A stretch of 52,679 nucleotides of DNA, taken from positions 1 through 52,679 of the forward strand of contig UQVS01000017.1 of NCBI GenBank assembly GCA_900544615.1. The letters are read 5' to 3'. Each line of letters starts with the position of its first letter. Position 1 is the first letter of the stretch. The translations under genes were made by a program, and so were the position numbers. Positions 50,121-52,679 of this stretch are shown here, in pieces. Source of the DNA: an uncultured Oscillibacter sp. GTDB lineage: Bacteria; Bacillota; Clostridia; Oscillospirales; Oscillospiraceae. The notes beneath the pieces are model-generated. The model was not told the DNA's origin and did not search any database. It saw only the letters and a list, made by a program, of their open reading frames with translations.

Positions 50121-50933
50121 TCAAAGGGTCAGGCCGGGCAGCTCCGTCAGCGGCGCAAAACGGTAGCCCATCTCCTCCCACTTGGTCAGCAGATCGTCCA
50201 GAATGGCGGCGTTGGTGGAGGAGGTGGAGTGCAGCAGCACAATGGCCCCGTTGTGAATCCGGGGCAGCAGCTTGGCATAGGCCTGCTCTGCTGTGGGCTG
50301 CTTGTCTGCGTACCAGTCCACATAGGCAAGACTCCAGAATACTGTCTGATAACCCAGCTCCTGCGCCATTTTCAGATTTTCTTCGCTGTATTTCCCCTGA
50401 GGAGGACGGTAGAACCGGGACAGCGCCTGCCCGGTGGTCTCCTGATACAGTGCGGCCAGAGAATCCAGCTCCTTCTGAAAGCTGGCCTTGTCGGCAATGG
50501 CGGACATATCCGGGTGATGATAGGTGTGGTTGCCCACAATGTGTCCTTCTTCGGCCATGCGGCGGACAATGTCCGGCGCGGATTCGATCATATGCCCCAC
50601 CACAAAGAACGCCGCCGGGGCGCTGTGCTTTTTCAGCGCATCCAGAATGGCCTCCGTGTTGCCGTTTTCGTAGCCGCAGTCAAAGGTGAGATAGATGACC
50701 TTCTGGCTGACGTCCCCTACATACCACGCGTCGTATTGGGACAGAAAGTCCGCGGTGGCGTTGCCGACGGGAGTCAGGCCCTCCTCCGGGAAGGACAGCC
50801 CCCAGTTGTCGGCGGAAGCGGGAATAGCCGCGTCACCGGCGGTCAGGGCGGCAGGGGAGCCGCGGCCCAGCAGCCCCGCCAGCGTCAGGCAGGGCAGGAG
50901 CAGCAGGCAGAATATTTGCAGGCGTTTACGCAT
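50121..50933 (-). CDS. pdaA: PdaA-type polysaccharide deacetylase
   Basis: PdaA deacetylates muramic acid in spore cortex peptidoglycan, leading to muramic delta-lactam. The 270 residues begin with a signal/anchor segment (LQIFCLLLLPCLTLAGLLG) and then WGLSFPEEG, typical of the sporulation branch. The CE4 motifs are LTFDCGYENGNTEAILDALK (motif 1, with TFD), HIVGNHTYHHPDMS (motif 2), RFYRPPQGKYSE (motif 3) and GAIVLLHSTSSTNAAIL (motif 5). The start at 50933 follows GAGGAGG. A sigma-G-like promoter lies 26 bases upstream, in keeping with forespore expression of pdaA. Confidence 0.93.
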   Translation of the reverse strand: MRKRLQIFCLLLLPCLTLAGLLGRGSPAALTAGDAAIPASADNWGLSFPEEGLTPVGNATADFLSQYDAWYVGDVSQKVIYLTFDCGYENGNTEAILDALKKHSAPAAFFVVGHMIESAPDIVRRMAEEGHIVGNHTYHHPDMSAIADKASFQKELDSLAALYQETTGQALSRFYRPPQGKYSEENLKMAQELGYQTVFWSLAYVDWYADKQPTAEQAYAKLLPRIHNGAIVLLHSTSSTNAAILDDLLTKWEEMGYRFAPLTELPGLTL

Positions 50934-50958
50934 AGGATTCCTCCTCACTGTTTTGCCG

Positions 50959-50988
50959 TAGTTTGCCCGGAGGGAAAGACTTTCATAC
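50959..50988 (-). promoter_or_regulatory. Sigma-G-like promoter of pdaA
   Basis: On the minus strand GTATG (50984-50988), 18 bp, CAAACTA (50959-50965). The -10 is identical to that of the SASP gene. Confidence 0.7.
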
Positions 50989-50992
50989 CCGG

Positions 50993-51021
50993 TTGCGAAA
51001 ACGGACGAAAGCTGGTATGAT
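50993..51021 (+). promoter_or_regulatory. Promoter for the nuclease-exonuclease pair
   Basis: TTGCGA (50993-50998), 17 bp, TATGAT (51016-51021), 43 bases before the ATG. Confidence 0.72.
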
Positions 51022-51063
51022 GTGGCAGTAAAAAAACCTTGCGGATGAAAAAGGAGAACAACT

Positions 51064-51762
51064 ATGGCAAAGAAGAAGCGCACGCCCCGGAAGCTCAGCT
51101 GGAAGGAGGCGCTGGTGGTTATTGCGCTGGCGATGATCCTCAGCCTGATCCGGCAGGCGACCATGCCCGGCTACGACATGAGCAATATCCCGGACTATGA
51201 CGGCACCAGCGCTTACGCCGTGATCGACCGGAACCAGCCCTCGTTCACCGAGGAGGATTACACCACCGAGTCCTATGAATACTACAGCGATCTGGACAAC
51301 CTGGGCCGCTGCGGCGTGACGGAGGCCTGCATCGGCGTGGATCTGATGCCTACGGAGGAGCGGGAGAGCATTTCCAGCGTGTATCCCACCGGCTGGGTAC
51401 AGAACCAGTATGACTTTGTGGACGGCAAGAGCCTATATAACCGCTGCCACCTCATCGGCTTCCAGCTCACCGGCGAAAACGCCAACGAAAAGAACCTCAT
51501 CACCGGCACCCGGTACATGAATGTGGATGGAATGCTGCCCTTTGAAAACGAGGTGGCGGACTATGTGGCCTCTACCGGCAACCATGTCCTCTACCGGGTG
51601 ACGCCGGCTTTCGTCGGCTCTGAGCTGGTGGCCCGCGGCGTGGAGATGGAGGCTTACTCCGTGGAGGATGACGGCCGGGGCGTATGCTTCCATGTGTACT
51701 GCTACAATGTGCAGCCCGGTGTGGAGATCGACTATGCCACCGGCGAGAACTGGGCGGCATGA
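51064..51762 (+). CDS. DNA/RNA non-specific endonuclease, membrane-anchored
   Basis: The 232-residue protein has a basic N terminus, one membrane segment (ALVVIALAMILSLIRQ) and a beta-beta-alpha metal nuclease domain. The active site lies in LYNRCHLIGFQLTGENANEK with NLITGTRYMN, where the DRGH motif of the family reads NRCH; the catalytic histidine and metal-binding asparagine (ANEKN) are kept. The sequence resembles EndA-like nucleases of Gram-positive bacteria. It is likely to act outside the membrane on DNA. Its stop overlaps the exonuclease start as ATGA. Confidence 0.9.
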   Translation: MAKKKRTPRKLSWKEALVVIALAMILSLIRQATMPGYDMSNIPDYDGTSAYAVIDRNQPSFTEEDYTTESYEYYSDLDNLGRCGVTEACIGVDLMPTEERESISSVYPTGWVQNQYDFVDGKSLYNRCHLIGFQLTGENANEKNLITGTRYMNVDGMLPFENEVADYVASTGNHVLYRVTPAFVGSELVARGVEMEAYSVEDDGRGVCFHVYCYNVQPGVEIDYATGENWAA

Positions 51763-52442
51763 TGGAGCTGTGGAACGAATTTGACCGGCTGGTGGTGTTC
51801 GACACGGAGACCACCGGCATTGAGTTCGGAACGGACCGAATCATCGAAATCGGTGCGGCGGCGCTGGAAAACGGCGAGGAGCAGGGCGGCTTCAACGCAT
51901 TGATCCGCCTGCCTGCGGGGCAGACCCTGCCGCACTTTATCACCCAGCTTACCGGCATTACCGATGAACAGCTGAGAGATGAGGGGGTGGATGACCGCAC
52001 GGCAGCGGAGGGGTTCTGCCGCCTGCTGGACGGCGCGGAGCAGCCGCTGCTGGTGGCCTACAACGCCCAGTTTGATCTGAATTTCCTCTATTATCTGCTG
52101 CGGCCGCTGGGACTGCTGTCCGTCCTGCAAAAGCCCCGGTTTCTGGACGCCCTGACGGTGTACCGGGATCGGCGGGATTTTCCCCACAAGCTGTGCAACG
52201 CCATTGAGGCCTATGGGCTGACTGGGGTGGAAAACAGCCACCGGGCGGTGGATGACGCCCGCGCCGCAGCGCTGCTGCTGGAAGCCATGGCGGCGGAAAA
52301 GGATGATCTGCTGCAATATGTGAATCTCTTCGGCGTGCATCCCAAGTACGGCATGAGCGGGAAGAAGATCTCCTCCGTGACCTATTGCCCCCAGCCCTAT
52401 GACCGGCGGGTACCACTGTATGAACTGCTTCATACAATGTGA
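51759..52442 (+). CDS. DnaQ-like 3'-5' exonuclease
   Basis: The 227 residues form a DEDDh exonuclease: Exo I DTETTG (about 15-20), Exo II AYNAQFDLNFL and Exo III HRAVDDARAA with the catalytic histidine. A short C-terminal helix-rich tail (LLQYVNLFGVHPKYGMSGKK) follows. It resembles the proofreading subunit of DNA polymerase III but stands apart from any polymerase gene. ATG at 51759 overlaps the nuclease stop; ATG at 51762 is also possible. Pairing with a nuclease suggests use in DNA processing, which is inference. Confidence 0.92.
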   Translation: MMELWNEFDRLVVFDTETTGIEFGTDRIIEIGAAALENGEEQGGFNALIRLPAGQTLPHFITQLTGITDEQLRDEGVDDRTAAEGFCRLLDGAEQPLLVAYNAQFDLNFLYYLLRPLGLLSVLQKPRFLDALTVYRDRRDFPHKLCNAIEAYGLTGVENSHRAVDDARAAALLLEAMAAEKDDLLQYVNLFGVHPKYGMSGKKISSVTYCPQPYDRRVPLYELLHTM

Positions 52443-52474
52443 AAATTCTGTGAACAATCCTGAAATGGGGTTGA

Positions 52475-52519
52475 AATATGACAACCTGTCAGGTACCATA
52501 CCTGACAGGTTGTCATATT
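52475..52519. repeat. 45-bp perfect inverted repeat
   Basis: A 21-bp perfect stem (52475-52495 with 52499-52519) around CCA, starting 33 bases beyond the exonuclease stop. A T tract is absent. It is AT/GC mixed rather than the usual GC-rich terminator. Confidence 0.9.
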
Positions 52520-52636
52520 AGTGGGCTTTAACAACATAAGATGCACCTGCCCCGACGGGAGGAAAGGCGTGCAGTGCTGCGTATTCCAATTTGAAAAATT
52601 CGACAAATCGGAATTTATATATAAAGGAGAATATTG
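52520..52636. other. Intergenic leader of the last gene
   Basis: TTGAAA (52591-52596) followed at 17 bp by TTTATA is a possible promoter; AAAGGAG (52623-52629) is the ribosome binding site of the next gene. Confidence 0.45.
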
Positions 52637-52679
52637 ATGAAACTGTTTTTATGTTCGCACTTTTCAAGTGTAGGAAGTC
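52637..52679 (+). CDS. Peptidase-E-like (S51/class I glutamine-amidotransferase-like) protein, N-terminal fragment
   Basis: Fourteen codons reach the window edge, MKLFLCSHFSSVGS, after AAAGGAG. This opening is typical of dipeptidase E-like proteins, which cleave Asp-X dipeptides, and of related amidotransferase-like proteins in Clostridia. No catalytic motif is inside the window, so the call rests on the first residues only. Confidence 0.5.
   Translation, partial: MKLFLCSHFSSVGS

Noticed and set aside
1..52679. CRISPR arrays, rRNA genes or intact insertion sequences
   Set aside because: No regularly spaced repeats, rRNA sequence or complete transposase were found on either strand.

Overview
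The window is a gene-dense, high-GC stretch from a spore-forming member of the Bacillota, most likely a gut-type Clostridia of the Oscillospirales. The evidence is: spmA/spmB, an alpha/beta SASP and a PdaA-type cortex enzyme (spore former); the rimP-nusA-ylxR-ylxQ-infB-rbfA-nrnA-truB-ribF order typical of Bacillota; ylmH, DUF896 and YuiD-type (DUF212) genes; and strong AGGAGG ribosome binding sites. Species cannot be named from this sequence alone.

Layout. 1-4.8 kb: the end of tuf with its terminator, a structured non-coding stretch, a membrane-anchored XRE regulator broken by one in-frame TAG, a GNAT acetyltransferase and ftsH. 5-10.5 kb: rlmB, a degenerate P-type-ATPase-like membrane protein and a divergent EF-G-like GTPase. 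10.5-19.1 kb: udk, a zinc-ribbon/SH3b protein, an ABC exporter overlapping ylmH, DUF896 overlapping pepD, a Fur/Zur-box-controlled zinc-binding lipoprotein without its permease, and spmAB. 19.1-22.1 kb is a scar: the 5' half of a nifS-type gene is joined inside the 3' half of a large serine recombinase gene, followed by an AT-rich nucleotidyltransferase-like gene, tRNA-Leu(UAG) and a decayed tRNA-Leu copy. 22-34 kb: a pyridoxamine kinase, era (its 3' end duplicated around a hairpin-rich insert), a small XRE regulator with a divergent small gene, uvrA, ybaK, traX, an EamA transporter, uvrB, radC and a SASP gene. 34-43 kb: the large translation/transcription-factor operon on the minus strand, headed by a promoter and a leader terminator. 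43-52.7 kb: a lipoprotein, YuiD-like protein, phosphoketolase, YgjP-like metallopeptidase, a zinc-ribbon XRE regulator, CmpB-like membrane protein, type-4 uracil-DNA glycosylase, pdaA, a secreted-type nuclease overlapping a DnaQ-like exonuclease, and the start of a peptidase-E-like gene.

How the parts fit. The infB operon couples ribosome maturation (RimP, RbfA, TruB), transcription elongation (NusA), initiation (IF-2), nanoRNA turnover (NrnA) and flavin cofactor synthesis (RibF). DNA repair is well represented (UvrA, UvrB, RadC, UDG); uvrB carries a clear LexA-type box over its -35. The SASP and pdaA genes share matching sigma-G-like promoters with the same -10 heptamer, linking them to forespore expression. 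The most unusual items are the pseudo-P-type ATPase, a 29-codon membrane microprotein ORF coupled to nusA, the leader terminator ahead of rimP, the TAG-interrupted regulator, the nifS/recombinase chimera, the duplicated era tail, and an orphan yybP-ykoY-like element. No CRISPR array, rRNA gene or intact insertion sequence was seen.
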